Assembly: GCF_003626655.1 (NCBI RefSeq) | Contig: NZ_RBAN01000004.1 | Span: forward strand, 124,001 to 188,000 | Length of the DNA stretch: 64,000 nucleotides | Origin: Micromonospora costi | GTDB taxonomy: Bacteria; Actinomycetota; Actinomycetes; Mycobacteriales; Micromonosporaceae | Reading direction: 5' to 3' | Part shown: positions 8,274-16,653 of the stretch, piece by piece | How the letters are laid out: every line of letters begins with the position of its first letter | Numbering within the stretch: position 1 is the first letter of the stretch | The notes under the pieces: model-generated | What the model was told of the DNA's origin: nothing | Database searches by the model: none | The model's input: the letters and a program-made list of their open reading frames with translations, nothing else | Translations under genes and position numbers: made by a program

Positions 8274-8678
8274 TCAGCTGGGGCGGGACGCGTGCAGGAC
8301 GACCCGCAGCGGGTGCGGCGCGTCGGCGGCCACGTCACCGAACACGGCCAGGAAGCGGGCGTACTGCCCGGCCGGCTCGTCGGCGAGGAGCTGGCCGGCG
8401 TCGTCGACGCGTACGGTGAGCGGCCCGGTCGCCAGCCGGTCGCGCAGCACGTCCGAGAGCGCGTCCCAGTTGTGGCCGAAGTGGGCCGGGAAGGCGAGCG
8501 CGGCGGCGAGCGCGGCGAACAGCCCGCCTCGGGTGCGGGTCGCGGCGCCGGCCAGCCGTACCGCGGCCGGGTCGTCCGGGCCGGTCGCGGCCGGGCCACC
8601 GGTTCCCGTCTCCTCCGGGCCGGGGTCCCGGGCGACGGTCAGCCACCCGGTCGACCGGTCGCCGTCCTGGTCGGGCAT
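8274..8678 (-). CDS. barstar-family ribonuclease inhibitor
   Basis: 134 residues from ATG 8678, with GGAGGT five bases upstream. The C-terminal half has the barstar core FGHNWDALSDVLRDRL (about residues 64-79), keeping the two acidic positions of the barnase-binding helix (NWDALxD). The N-terminal 45 residues are Pro/Gly/Thr-rich and not conserved. There is no signal peptide, so it acts in the cytosol, where it should neutralise unsecreted ribonuclease from the gene just upstream on the same strand (8778-9227). The pairing is inferred from adjacency, and this inhibitor family also serves other RNases. Confidence 0.8.
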   Translation of the reverse strand: MPDQDGDRSTGWLTVARDPGPEETGTGGPAATGPDDPAAVRLAGAATRTRGGLFAALAAALAFPAHFGHNWDALSDVLRDRLATGPLTVRVDDAGQLLADEPAGQYARFLAVFGDVAADAPHPLRVVLHASRPS

Positions 8679-8730
8679 CGGCACCTCCAGATCGTGGCCG
8701 GCGCGTGTCGGCGCCGGAGTGGTTCGGCAA

Positions 8731-8765
8731 CCGGGGCCGGCCGGCGCGCGGCCGGCCGGCCCCGG
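8731..8765 (-). terminator. strong hairpin between RNase and inhibitor genes
   Basis: A perfect 15-base stem (8731-8745 with 8751-8765) encloses a 5-base loop. It begins 13 bases after the RNase stop. It should terminate or attenuate RNase transcripts before the barstar-like gene. Confidence 0.65.
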
Positions 8766-8777
8766 CACGATCGCCGG

Positions 8778-9227
8778 TCAGAGCCGGTAGAAGTCCCCGT
8801 AGTGGTTCGGCGAGAACCAGGTCGCCCCGGTGCTCTTGTTCACGATGATCCGGTACGCGTCGCGCGCGGCACCCTGCGGGCGCGGGTACACGTCGTACTC
8901 GTAGTAGGTGGCGTTGGCCGGCAGCTCGCCCTCGTAGTTGTAGTACCGCCCGCCGGCGAAGTTGGACAGGCCGCCGCTCCACGAGTACCACCCGCGGGAG
9001 GTCGGGAAGCCCTTCGCGGCCCAGCCCGAACGGGCCGTGCGGGCGTCGGCGCAGCGGGTCATCGCGCAGGAGCTGTAGACCGCCGCGGACGCGGAGTCGG
9101 TCAGCTTCGGCGACACGACGGACGGGCCGACGAGGACCGCGGCGACCATCGCGACGAGCAGGGCGAGGGTGGTGGGGAGCCGGCGGGTCGCGCCGAGCGT
9201 CCGGACCGGGGATGCGGGGGTGGACAT
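8778..9227 (-). CDS. secreted guanyl-type ribonuclease (RNase Sa/barnase superfamily)
   Basis: 149 residues from ATG 9227 (GGAGG upstream). A signal peptide covers about residues 17-52, ending near Ala-Ser-Ala-Ala. The mature part matches microbial RNases of the Sa/barnase class: YYEYDVYP supplies the general-base Glu (about 109), AYRIIV the Arg (about 125) and NHYGDFYRL the general-acid His (about 141) before the C-terminus. It should cleave extracellular RNA. Cys62 and Cys67 could pair. The barstar-like gene lies downstream on the same strand. Together with the nucleoside hydrolases it suggests scavenging of RNA-derived nutrients, although a role in competition is also possible. Confidence 0.82.
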   Translation of the reverse strand: MSTPASPVRTLGATRRLPTTLALLVAMVAAVLVGPSVVSPKLTDSASAAVYSSCAMTRCADARTARSGWAAKGFPTSRGWYSWSGGLSNFAGGRYYNYEGELPANATYYEYDVYPRPQGAARDAYRIIVNKSTGATWFSPNHYGDFYRL

Positions 9228-9277
9228 GCTGCCTCCAGACCGTTGACACATCGATCCGCTTCACTGTCGGATCGTGC

Positions 9278-10531
9278 TCATTCTGGCCGGCGCCCGACCG
9301 CCCCGGACAGGGGTTCGGCGGTAATTGCTCCACAATGCCCGGTGAACGACGGATGATCGCGCCGGGGCTCCCGCACCCGCACCGGCACCGCGAGCAGCAT
9401 CCCGACAGTGACCCAGAGGTACGCGTTGCCGCCGAGGAACCCGAGCGGCCCGCCGGAGTTGTTGGCGAAGACCCAGACCAGACCGCTGGAGAGCAGCACG
9501 TACCCGGCGATGCCGGCGCCCAGCCGGCGACGGGCGGCGGGTTCGGTCGGTGGCCACGGCAGCGTGGTCGCGGCGACCACCACGAGGCCCGGCACCAGCC
9601 ACACCAGGTGGTGCACCCACGTGACCGGGCTGACCAGGCACGCCACGACGCCGGTGAGCGCGAAGCCGGCGCGCTCGTCGCCGGCCGCGACGGCCCGCCG
9701 TACCCGGACGGCCCACACGGCGGCCGCGGCCACGACGAGCAGCAGCCAGAGCCGCCGGTCGGGGTGCTCGGGGTGGAGGCGGGCCACCATCCCGAGCAGG
9801 GACTGGTTCGACACGTACGCGAGCTGACCCACCCGGTCGGTGTCCCAGAGCGCCTCGGTGAAGAAGGTCCGTGAGGCGCCGGGGGCGACCGCGGCCGCGA
9901 GGAGCGTGGCGGCGACCGAGGCGGCGATCGCCGTCGCGGCGGCGCGCCAGCGGCGGGTGACCAGCAGGTAGCCGATGAAGACGGCCGGGGTGAGCTTGAT
10001 CGCGGCGGCAAGCCCGATGCCGACGCCGGCGGCCCGGTGTCCCCGTTCCAGCAGCCACAGGTCGGCGTACACCAGGGCCACGAGCAGCAGGTTGACCTGC
10101 CCGAAGCTCACCGTGTCCCGCACCGGGTTGAGCCCGGCGAGCAGGCAGGCGGCCAGCGCGAACGCGTACCACCGGCTCCAGCCCTCGCGGCGGGCCAGCG
10201 GGTCGACCAGCAGCATCAGCAGGAAACCCGTCGCGACCGCGGTGAGCAGCAGGTTCACCACGATCGTCGGGTACCAGGCCAGGGCGGCCATCGGCAGCAT
10301 GCTGACCGCCGCGAACGGCGGGTAGGTGAAGCCGTACCCGTTCCCGGTGGTCCATCCGTACAGCTCGCCGCCGCGCACCCAGTGCCCGACCGCGCCGTGG
10401 TAGACGCCGATGTCGAACCACCCACGGTGCCCGGGCAGCACGGCGATCAGGACACCGATGAGCGTGGCGAGACCCGCCACGACCAGCGCCCGCCGCCGGG
10501 TGGGGTCCGGACCGCCCGCCGTGGCGCTCAC
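9278..10531 (-). CDS. GT87-family integral membrane mannosyltransferase
   Basis: 417 residues from a GTG whose sequence overlaps the stop of the upstream gene (10528-10531). It is highly hydrophobic, with about 9-10 membrane segments. The first loop has WFDIGVYHGAVGHWVRGGELY and then YGFTYPPFAAV, the Asp and Tyr-Pro-Pro patterns of polyprenol-phosphate-mannose-dependent GT-C enzymes of the DUF2029/GT87 family (PimE, AftC-like). It probably adds mannose to a lipid glycan or lipomannan-like molecule at the outer face of the membrane. Acceptor and linkage cannot be told. It forms a two-gene unit with the MptB-like gene. Confidence 0.8.
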   Translation of the reverse strand: MSATAGGPDPTRRRALVVAGLATLIGVLIAVLPGHRGWFDIGVYHGAVGHWVRGGELYGWTTGNGYGFTYPPFAAVSMLPMAALAWYPTIVVNLLLTAVATGFLLMLLVDPLARREGWSRWYAFALAACLLAGLNPVRDTVSFGQVNLLLVALVYADLWLLERGHRAAGVGIGLAAAIKLTPAVFIGYLLVTRRWRAAATAIAASVAATLLAAAVAPGASRTFFTEALWDTDRVGQLAYVSNQSLLGMVARLHPEHPDRRLWLLLVVAAAAVWAVRVRRAVAAGDERAGFALTGVVACLVSPVTWVHHLVWLVPGLVVVAATTLPWPPTEPAARRRLGAGIAGYVLLSSGLVWVFANNSGGPLGFLGGNAYLWVTVGMLLAVPVRVREPRRDHPSFTGHCGAITAEPLSGAVGRRPE

Positions 10532-11979
10532 CGTGCCACCGCCTCGGCCAGCCGCACGGGTACGGCCAGCAGGCGCAGCACGCCGACCGCCGCGAGGCCG
10601 ACGAGGACACCCGCGGCGGCCAGCACCGCCTGCGCCCCGTCCGGCCCGAACCCGCTGGGCAGCGCCACGAACGCCAGCACCACGGCGCCGCAGGCGGCGA
10701 CCGGGCGGGCCCAGCCGTCCGGTGCGGCCGCCGCGATGAGGACCAGCCCCCAGAGCGCGTACCAGGGCCGGGTCGCGGGGCCGAGCAGCGCCACCGCCGC
10801 CAGGGCCAGGCCCAGGGCGTACGCCGGGCCGAGCCGGCGGCGCTGCCACCAGGCGGCGCCGGCGGCGGCCAGCGCGGCGAGCAGCCCGAGGCCGAGGCAC
10901 AGCCGCATCGGGGTGTCACCGAGGTCCGTGCCGAGCGCCGCGGCCAGCCGCACGACGCCCCGACCGATGGCGCTGGAGATCGACCAGCTGTGCCGGTACA
11001 CGGGTGTGCCGAGCGCGCCGACCCAGCCGTACCCGATGCCGGTGGCCCAGGTGACGGCGGCCGCGGTGCCGAGCGCGACGCCGGCCGTGCGGGCCACCGC
11101 GGCCCGGCGGCCGACGTGCCGCGCCGCCAGGGACACCACCACCACGAGACCCACGACCGCGGGCGCCTTCACCAGCGCGGCGAGGGTGACCAGCGCGGCG
11201 GCCGCGCCGAACCGCCGTTCGAAGGCCAGGCAGATCCCGGCCACGAGCAGCCCCAGCATCACCGCCTCGTTGTGTGCCCCGGCGATCAGGTGCAGCGGGA
11301 CGAGGGGGTTCAGGACGCCCAGCCACAGCGCGGCGGCCGGGTCCACGCCGCAGTGCCGGGCGAGCCGGGGCAGGTACCCGACGAGCAGGGCCACCCCGGC
11401 CAGCGCCACGAGCCGCAGCGCGAGCACACCGAGTACCAGCTTGCCGCCCGTCGCCGCCGAGACCCCGCCGGCGAGCGCCAGGAAGACCGGCCCGTACGGC
11501 GCCGGCGTGTGCTGCCACATCTGCGGCACCTCGCCGGCGAGCCCTCCGCCGAGCGCGGCGACGCCGTGCCGGTAGACGTCGATGTCGGCGAGCACCATGG
11601 CACCCTGCGCGAGATAGCTGTACGCGTCCCGGCTGAACATCGGCGGGCACACGAGCAGCGGGCCAGCCCAACATGCGAGGGTGAGCGCCGCCGAGCGCCG
11701 GTCGAGCCGCGCGGCCGGCGTGCCGCGGCGCAGGTCCCGGCCGGCCCACCACCAGGCGGCGGCGAGCAGCGTCAGACCGGCGTACCCGCAGAGCAGCGCC
11801 GGCCCGGCGACGTGCCGCAACGCGCTCCACCAGGGCGCGTCGGCGCCGTTGGGAAGCGCGCCCACGGCCAGGCCGGCACCGGCCAGCAGCGCAGCGCCCA
11901 CGCCGCCCAGCAGCCGGTACCCGACGACGGTCGGCACTTTCCGCACCCGGGCAGGATGTCGGCGCGACCTGACCGACAA
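10528..11979 (-). CDS. MptB-like polyprenol-phosphomannose-dependent mannosyltransferase
   Basis: 483 residues if the TTG at 11979 is used; GTGs at 11946 or 11937 would shorten it by 11 or 14. It is an integral membrane GT-C protein with about 12 helices. The first large loop has FSRDAYSYLAQGAMV, with the catalytic-region Asp, and WQHTPAPYGPVFL, characteristic of the MptB alpha-1,6-mannosyltransferase family. NPLVPLHLIAGAHNEAVM is also conserved in that family. It likely elongates a mannan on the outer face of the membrane. It is transcribed divergently from the gene at 12095, and its stop overlaps the start of the GT87 gene, so the two are translationally coupled. Confidence 0.82.
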   Translation of the reverse strand: MSVRSRRHPARVRKVPTVVGYRLLGGVGAALLAGAGLAVGALPNGADAPWWSALRHVAGPALLCGYAGLTLLAAAWWWAGRDLRRGTPAARLDRRSAALTLACWAGPLLVCPPMFSRDAYSYLAQGAMVLADIDVYRHGVAALGGGLAGEVPQMWQHTPAPYGPVFLALAGGVSAATGGKLVLGVLALRLVALAGVALLVGYLPRLARHCGVDPAAALWLGVLNPLVPLHLIAGAHNEAVMLGLLVAGICLAFERRFGAAAALVTLAALVKAPAVVGLVVVVSLAARHVGRRAAVARTAGVALGTAAAVTWATGIGYGWVGALGTPVYRHSWSISSAIGRGVVRLAAALGTDLGDTPMRLCLGLGLLAALAAAGAAWWQRRRLGPAYALGLALAAVALLGPATRPWYALWGLVLIAAAAPDGWARPVAACGAVVLAFVALPSGFGPDGAQAVLAAAGVLVGLAAVGVLRLLAVPVRLAEAVAR

Positions 11980-12094
11980 CCGGCCACGCGACGATCATCA
12001 AGCGACCGGCCGGTGTCACGTCGGCGTGGCGGCGGGCGGATCGGCTACCCGTTGTTAGCGTGAGGGCGCGCATCCGTGGTCGAGGAGGGGTTGC

Positions 12095-12871
12095 ATGGCG
12101 GACGCCCCCGATCCGGAGCCGGCGTCCAGGGCCCGCTGGCGGCAGTGGGGCTCCCAGAGACTGACCACGGCACGGGACCTCAGCCAGCGCGGCTGGCGCG
12201 GGGCGCGGCGGGCCTGGGAGCGCCTGCTGGCGTCGCTGCAGGACGAGGAGCTCGCGCGCGACCCGGCGCCACCGCCACCGGGCCCGCTCGTCGAGCAACG
12301 CGACGCTCCGCGGCTGATCCCGGTGCCCGCCCGCGGCTACGTGTACAGCTTCCACCTGCGCGTGAGCCTCGCCTGGTCCTCGTCGAGCAGCGTGCGCGCC
12401 GAGGCGCTGAACTGGTACGCCCGGTACTTCACGCCACTCGCGATCCAGCGGCTGGTGCGCCTCGCCACGGACGCCGCCCGGGACCTCGCGCCGCACCGCG
12501 CCGCCGACCTGGAGATGCACCTCCAGCGGGCCCTCGCCGAGCAGGGCCCGTGGCGGTACGAGCGCGGCGACGTCGTCGTCACCTGCCAACCGGACGTCTC
12601 CGTACGGCTCGACGAGCACATCCGGCAGGCGATCCAGCCACACGTGGACCGGCTGGTCACCCTCGAGTGCACCCTCGACGAGCACCTGAAACAGGCCCGA
12701 TCCGCCGAGCAGCTCAGCCAGCGGTGGATCGGGATCCTCGACGAACACCTCGAAGCCGCCGGAACGGACCGCGACCTGGCCGACGCCCGGCGACACCTGC
12801 TCGCCGCGTACGAGGCCGCCGCCGAGTGGATCGACGACCTGCTCGCCCAGCGCCCCGCGCGGCCCACGTGA
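12095..12871 (+). CDS. conserved hypothetical, paralogue of the gene at 53875-54747
   Basis: 258 residues; I do not recognise a named family. After a basic, Pro-rich N-terminus (1-70) comes a conserved core: PVPARGYVYSFHLRVSLAW, LAPHRAADLEMHLQRALAE, YERGDVVVTCQPDVSVRLDE, then a long predicted helix and LSQRWIGILDEHLE. The island gene at 53875 has the same blocks in the same order (ARGHVFAFHIDVMFTW, HPHQACALEIQLNRLL, YERRGVVLHCEPEVRVRLDE, LTRRWIALID). There is no signal peptide or membrane segment. Strands followed by a long C-terminal helix recall SPFH/band-7 proteins, but this is weak. It stands alone, divergent from the mannosyltransferase pair, and is followed by a stem-loop repeat. Confidence 0.6.
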   Translation: MADAPDPEPASRARWRQWGSQRLTTARDLSQRGWRGARRAWERLLASLQDEELARDPAPPPPGPLVEQRDAPRLIPVPARGYVYSFHLRVSLAWSSSSSVRAEALNWYARYFTPLAIQRLVRLATDAARDLAPHRAADLEMHLQRALAEQGPWRYERGDVVVTCQPDVSVRLDEHIRQAIQPHVDRLVTLECTLDEHLKQARSAEQLSQRWIGILDEHLEAAGTDRDLADARRHLLAAYEAAAEWIDDLLAQRPARPT

Positions 12872-12931
12872 ATCGGTGACGGCTGAGCGAACCCCCCTCA
12901 CGGCGTGTCCCGTCGCTCAGCCGTCACCGAT
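12872..12931. repeat. stem-loop repeat copy A (bidirectional terminator-like)
   Basis: A perfect 19-base inverted repeat (12872-12890 with 12913-12931) encloses a 22-base loop. It starts right after the stop of the gene at 12095 and contains the stop codon of the converging pseudogene. Copy B at 13993-14041 shares the stem sequence and the loop end CGGCGTGTCCCG. Confidence 0.75.
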
Positions 12932-13869
12932 CGCTCCGCGCGCCGCGAGGAGGGCCAGGGTCTCGCGGCGGACGGCTTCGGGTTCGCGTACCAGGCGGTG
13001 GTGGCTGAAGCGGACGACCAGGATCCCGACGGTGGCCAGGAGCGCGTCCCGGCGCAGGTCGACCTCGCGCTGGCGGAGATCGCCGTGGCTGGTCGCGCCG
13101 TCGAGTTCGATGTCAACGCGCTCGCGCTCGGCGAACAGGTCAAGCTACATCGTCCGCCGCCCGACGCGCACCCGCGCCTGACGCCGGAACGTGGGCATGC
13201 CGGGCCCCGTGAACACGCGCTCGTGACCCCGGATCTCCAGTGGACTGCGGCACCCCTCGGCGAGTCGCGTGAGCAGGGTGCGGAGTGCGGCCCTGTGGGC
13301 GAGCTTCGGCGCACCGGCCAGCGCTGCCATCAGGCGCTGCGGCGTGGTCGTCCGGTCGTTCACGGCCCGGATGACGGGCGCCGACCGGTCGGCGGTCGCC
13401 AGCAGGGGCCACGCGTCGACGAGGGTCCGCTCCAGGCGGGTGACCGGCAGTCCCCGTCGTTGCACCACGTCCGGCGGACCCGGGATGAGGCGCCGCACCC
13501 GGTGGACGACCACGCCGGGCCGCGTACGGACGCCGGCGCCGGCCGGCGCGGTCAGGTGCAGCGCGGCGCCGGCGGTCGGCTGGTGCAGCCCCCACACGGC
13601 GAGGGCACTCAGGTGGCTGAGTGCTCCACGGCCCCGGGCCCAGGCCAGGGCCGCCCGGCGCCCGGGTCGAGGCGGCTCACCGCAGGCGTGTCCGGGCGGG
13701 ATGGCGGGGCCAGCAGGTGCACGGCCGCGTACACCTCCGGCAGTACCCGGACGAGTTCGCCGGCACGGCACGCCCGCCGCAGCGTCCACTCGGGTACGAC
13801 CTGCCCGGCGACAGTTCGGGTCACCAGCCCTCCGCCACGCTCGACGAGTTCCCACAGCACCGGATGCAT
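12917..13869 (-). pseudogene. broken AbiEi-like/DUF559 endonuclease-domain protein
   Basis: Three reading frames are needed to read one protein. From ATG 13869 the first frame gives MHPVLWELVERGGGLVTRTV and a wing-helix-like N-terminus to about 13680. A second frame then gives the middle (ALSHLSALAVWGLHQP through LPVTRLERTLVDAWPL) to about 13150. A third gives the C-terminus from about 13145 to the stop at 12917: ERVDIELDGATSHGDLRQRE, LLATVGILVVRFSHHRLV, the Vsr-like DUF559 nuclease core. The 953-base span fits the normal size of these proteins, about 300 residues. Two frameshifts make it non-functional unless they are sequencing errors. Related intact genes are common in actinomycetes, with uncertain function. 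Confidence 0.75.
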
Positions 13870-13992
13870 GCCGCCGACCCTCGCGGCCCGTCCGGCCCGT
13901 CGGCGACCCCGCCCCGGTCGGCCTGTGGACGACGGCGCACCTGTGCACATCGCCCACGCCGACGGGCGACGTGCTATGGACGACCCGATGGC

Positions 13993-14041
13993 TGACGGCT
14001 GAGCGACCCCCGTCGCGGCGTGTCCCGTCGCTCAGCCGTCA
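13993..14041. repeat. stem-loop repeat copy B
   Basis: TGACGGCTGAGCGA (13993-14006) pairs perfectly with TCGCTCAGCCGTCA (14028-14041) around a 21-base loop. It is the same orientation and nearly the same sequence as copy A. It lies 17 bases past the stop of the GH109 gene and probably acts as its terminator. Copies A and B flank the pseudogene. Confidence 0.75.
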
Positions 14042-14058
14042 CCGATCGGACCGCCGTG

Positions 14059-15516
14059 TCAGCGGCGCTCCAGCCACGGGTCCTCCGGCTTCGGCCGGTC
14101 GAACGTGGGCCGTGCCGCCTTCCAGTGACCACGGGTGAAGTCCGGCACCTTGACCGGGCGCATCCGGCCGGTCTTCAACGACTCGTGGCTGAGCGGGATC
14201 ACCGAGCACCACGCCGCCGAGTCGTACACGTCGATGTCGGGGGTCATGCCGAGCCGCATCAGCTGGACGAGCCGCCAGATGGAGATGAAGTCCCCGCCGC
14301 CGTGGCCACCGTACTGGTCGGCCAGGCCCTCCAGTGTGGGCCACAGCCAGTGGTCGTGCTGCCGCAGGATCGTGTTGTACTCCGCGCCGGTGCGCCAGGT
14401 GTGGTTCTGGTGGCCGAGCGACTCGAGGTAGAGCCGGCCGTTGTCCAGCTCGATCGACCCTCGGGTGCCGGTCAGGGTGGTCTCCCGGCTGTACGGGTGC
14501 GGGGAGTTGACGTCGTGCTCGACGCGGATGAACCGGCCGTTCGCGGTGGTGATGAAGCAGGTGTGGCGGTCTCCGGAGATGTAGGGCCGGTCGTCCCACG
14601 AGGAGTGGTCGCTGCCCACCCGCGGATCCTCGGACCGGAAGAGGGCCAGCGCCTTGGGCAGCGACGCCACGGAGATCAGCTCGTCGAACCGGTCGCCGCG
14701 GTTGATGTCCAGGGTCGCCGCCACCGGCCCGAGCCCGTGCGTCGGGTAGTGAGAGGCGTTCATCCTGGTCTGCCAGCGGCGGCGCCAGTGCTCGGGGAAG
14801 TACGCGCCGCCGAACAGGTACGGCCAGCGCAGGTCGTGGACGTATCCGCCGGAGGCGTGCTGGAGGTCGCCGAAGAGCCCCTGACGGGCCATCGAGAACA
14901 TGGCCATCTCGGGCCGGAAGTAGTTGACGTTCTCCAGCAGCATGCAGTGCTTGCGGGTCCGCTCCGACGTACGCACCAGGTCCCAGATCTGGTCGAGGTA
15001 CGGCGCGATCGGCAGTTCGACGGCAACGTGCTTGCCGTGCTCCATGGCGGCCTTGGCCATCGGGTGGTGCCACTCCCACGGGGTGGCGATGTAGACGAGG
15101 TCGATGTCGTCGCGGCGGACGAGGTTGAGGAAGTCCTCCTCGCCGTCGGAGTAGCCGACCGGCGGGGTGTCCTGGAAGCCCTGCTGCATGATCCGGCCGA
15201 TGGTCCGCTCGACGCGCTCGGGCCGGATGTCGCAGACGGCGGTGACCGTGGCGACCGCCGCGAACCGGCGGTCCTGGTCGCCGCCGCGGTTGCCCACGCC
15301 GATGAGACCCACGCGGACCTGGTCGAAGCCCTCGAAGGGCACGTTGGTCATGCTCTTCTCGTCAGGGCCGCGCCGGGGTTCGGCGATCGCCGGTTCGGCG
15401 GCCGCCGGGGCGGCGACCGCGCCGGTCAGGCCGGCGGCGGCGCCCAGCACGGCACCGGACCGGAGCAGGTCACGACGGGACGGACGGATGTCGGGGGAAG
15501 GGTCCACAGTGATCAC
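14059..15516 (-). CDS. Tat-exported GH109-type alpha-N-acetylgalactosaminidase (Gfo/Idh/MocA fold)
   Basis: 485 residues. A twin-arginine signal (PSRRDLLRSGAVLG, residues 12-25) precedes an Ala-rich stretch. A Rossmann NAD-binding domain opens with VRVGLIGVGNRGGDQ. GH109 features follow: AVCDIRPERV, VYIATPWEWHHPMAKAAMEHGKH, VELPIAP, HCMLLENVNYFRPEMAMF and YVHDLRWPYLFGG. The family hydrolyses alpha-GalNAc by NAD-dependent oxidation and elimination, carrying the cofactor through Tat folded export. The divergent sugar-phosphate operon on the other side supports GalNAc use. A general oxidoreductase role remains possible. The start is at ATG 15516, with GGGAG upstream. Confidence 0.8.
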   Translation of the reverse strand: MITVDPSPDIRPSRRDLLRSGAVLGAAAGLTGAVAAPAAAEPAIAEPRRGPDEKSMTNVPFEGFDQVRVGLIGVGNRGGDQDRRFAAVATVTAVCDIRPERVERTIGRIMQQGFQDTPPVGYSDGEEDFLNLVRRDDIDLVYIATPWEWHHPMAKAAMEHGKHVAVELPIAPYLDQIWDLVRTSERTRKHCMLLENVNYFRPEMAMFSMARQGLFGDLQHASGGYVHDLRWPYLFGGAYFPEHWRRRWQTRMNASHYPTHGLGPVAATLDINRGDRFDELISVASLPKALALFRSEDPRVGSDHSSWDDRPYISGDRHTCFITTANGRFIRVEHDVNSPHPYSRETTLTGTRGSIELDNGRLYLESLGHQNHTWRTGAEYNTILRQHDHWLWPTLEGLADQYGGHGGGDFISIWRLVQLMRLGMTPDIDVYDSAAWCSVIPLSHESLKTGRMRPVKVPDFTRGHWKAARPTFDRPKPEDPWLERR

Positions 15517-15744
15517 TCCCTCTCATGGAGGCTGATCGAACTTGCCTGCTTGGGGCGGCTGTTGAGCAGTGTCAATCAAAGGCTCATCGATGGCAAGGCC
15601 CCTTCCCGGGCCTGCCGAAGCGTCACCGTGGCGTGAACAGCCGATATTGCCGAACCAGTGCTGATCGATTTACGCTCGGATCGCCGTTCAATCGCGCGGA
15701 TTCGCGCGGTCTGGAGACGCCGTGCGCGGCGGGGTCGGAGCGTC

Positions 15745-16653
15745 ATGACACACGTCGAGCGGGAGATCGCCAGTCAGCCGGAGTGCTGGCGGCGCGGGAT
15801 CGCGATGGCCGGCTCGCTCGCGGGGCACCTGCCGCGCCGCGGCGAGCGGGTCGCCGTCGTCGGTTGCGGCACGTCGTGGTTCGTGGCCATGGCGTACGCC
15901 GGGCTGCGCGAACGGGCCGGCCACGGCGAGACGGACGCGTTCGCGGCGTCGGAGTTCCCGGCCGGGCGCCGGTACGACCGGGTGCTGGTCGTCAGCCGCT
16001 CCGGCACCACCACCGAGGTGCTGGACCTCCTGGAGCGCCTCCGGGGTGGCACCCGCACCACCGCGCTGCTCGGCGACCCCACGTCGCCGGCCGTGGCCCT
16101 GGTGGACGAGCCGTTCTGCCTGCCGTTCGCCGACGAGCGGTCGGTGGTGCAGACCCGGTTCGCCACGACCGCGCTGGCGGTGCTGCGCGCACACCTCGGC
16201 GAGGACCTCGGCGGGGCGGTCCGGGACGCGGCGGAGACGGTGACCGCCCCGCTGCCGCTGGACCCGGCGACCCTCGAACAGGTGACCTTCCTCGGCCGGC
16301 ACTGGACGGTCGGCCTCGCCCACGAGGCGGCGCTCAAGTGCCGGGAGGCCGCGAGCTTCTGGACCGAGGCGTACCCGGCCATGGACTACCGGCACGGCCC
16401 GATCGCCGTCGCGGGGCCCGGCCGCGCGGTGTGGGCGTTCGGGGCCGTGCCCGCAGGGCTGGCCGACCAGGTGAGACGCACCGGCGCGAGCTTCGTCCAC
16501 TCCGTACGCGACCCGATGGCCGACCTGGTCCTCGCGCAGCGGCTCGCGGTGGCCCTGGCCCGGCACCGGGGGCTGGCGCCCGACGCGCCCCGGCACCTGA
16601 CCCGCTCGGTCATCCTCGCCCCGGCCCAGGGCGCGACGGGCGGCACCTCGTGA
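15745..16653 (+). CDS. SIS-domain sugar isomerase/deaminase (AgaS-like)
   Basis: 302 residues from ATG 15745, with GGAG upstream. Two SIS domains: the first with VAVVGCGTSWFVAMAYAGLR and VLVVSRSGTTTEVLDLL, the second with VTFLGRHWTVGLAHEAALK and the C-terminal conserved EAYPAMDYRHGPI. This arrangement is shared by AgaS and the glucosamine-6-phosphate deaminase-like half of GlmS. With the kinase and aldolase that follow, it most likely converts galactosamine 6-phosphate to tagatose 6-phosphate with loss of ammonia. It overlaps the kinase gene by four bases. No NagA-like deacetylase or transporter is present in the window. Confidence 0.8.
   Translation: MTHVEREIASQPECWRRGIAMAGSLAGHLPRRGERVAVVGCGTSWFVAMAYAGLRERAGHGETDAFAASEFPAGRRYDRVLVVSRSGTTTEVLDLLERLRGGTRTTALLGDPTSPAVALVDEPFCLPFADERSVVQTRFATTALAVLRAHLGEDLGGAVRDAAETVTAPLPLDPATLEQVTFLGRHWTVGLAHEAALKCREAASFWTEAYPAMDYRHGPIAVAGPGRAVWAFGAVPAGLADQVRRTGASFVHSVRDPMADLVLAQRLAVALARHRGLAPDAPRHLTRSVILAPAQGATGGTS

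Noticed and set aside
10916..12901. Minus-strand open frame running across the mptB-like promoter and the opposite gene at 12095
   Set aside because: It joins the mirror frame of one gene to an out-of-frame reading of another. There are no conserved motifs.
15517..15744. DeoR operator in the GH109/SIS gap
   Set aside because: Some GATCG-like and GAGC/GCTC repeats are present but none recurs with fixed spacing, so no site could be defended.
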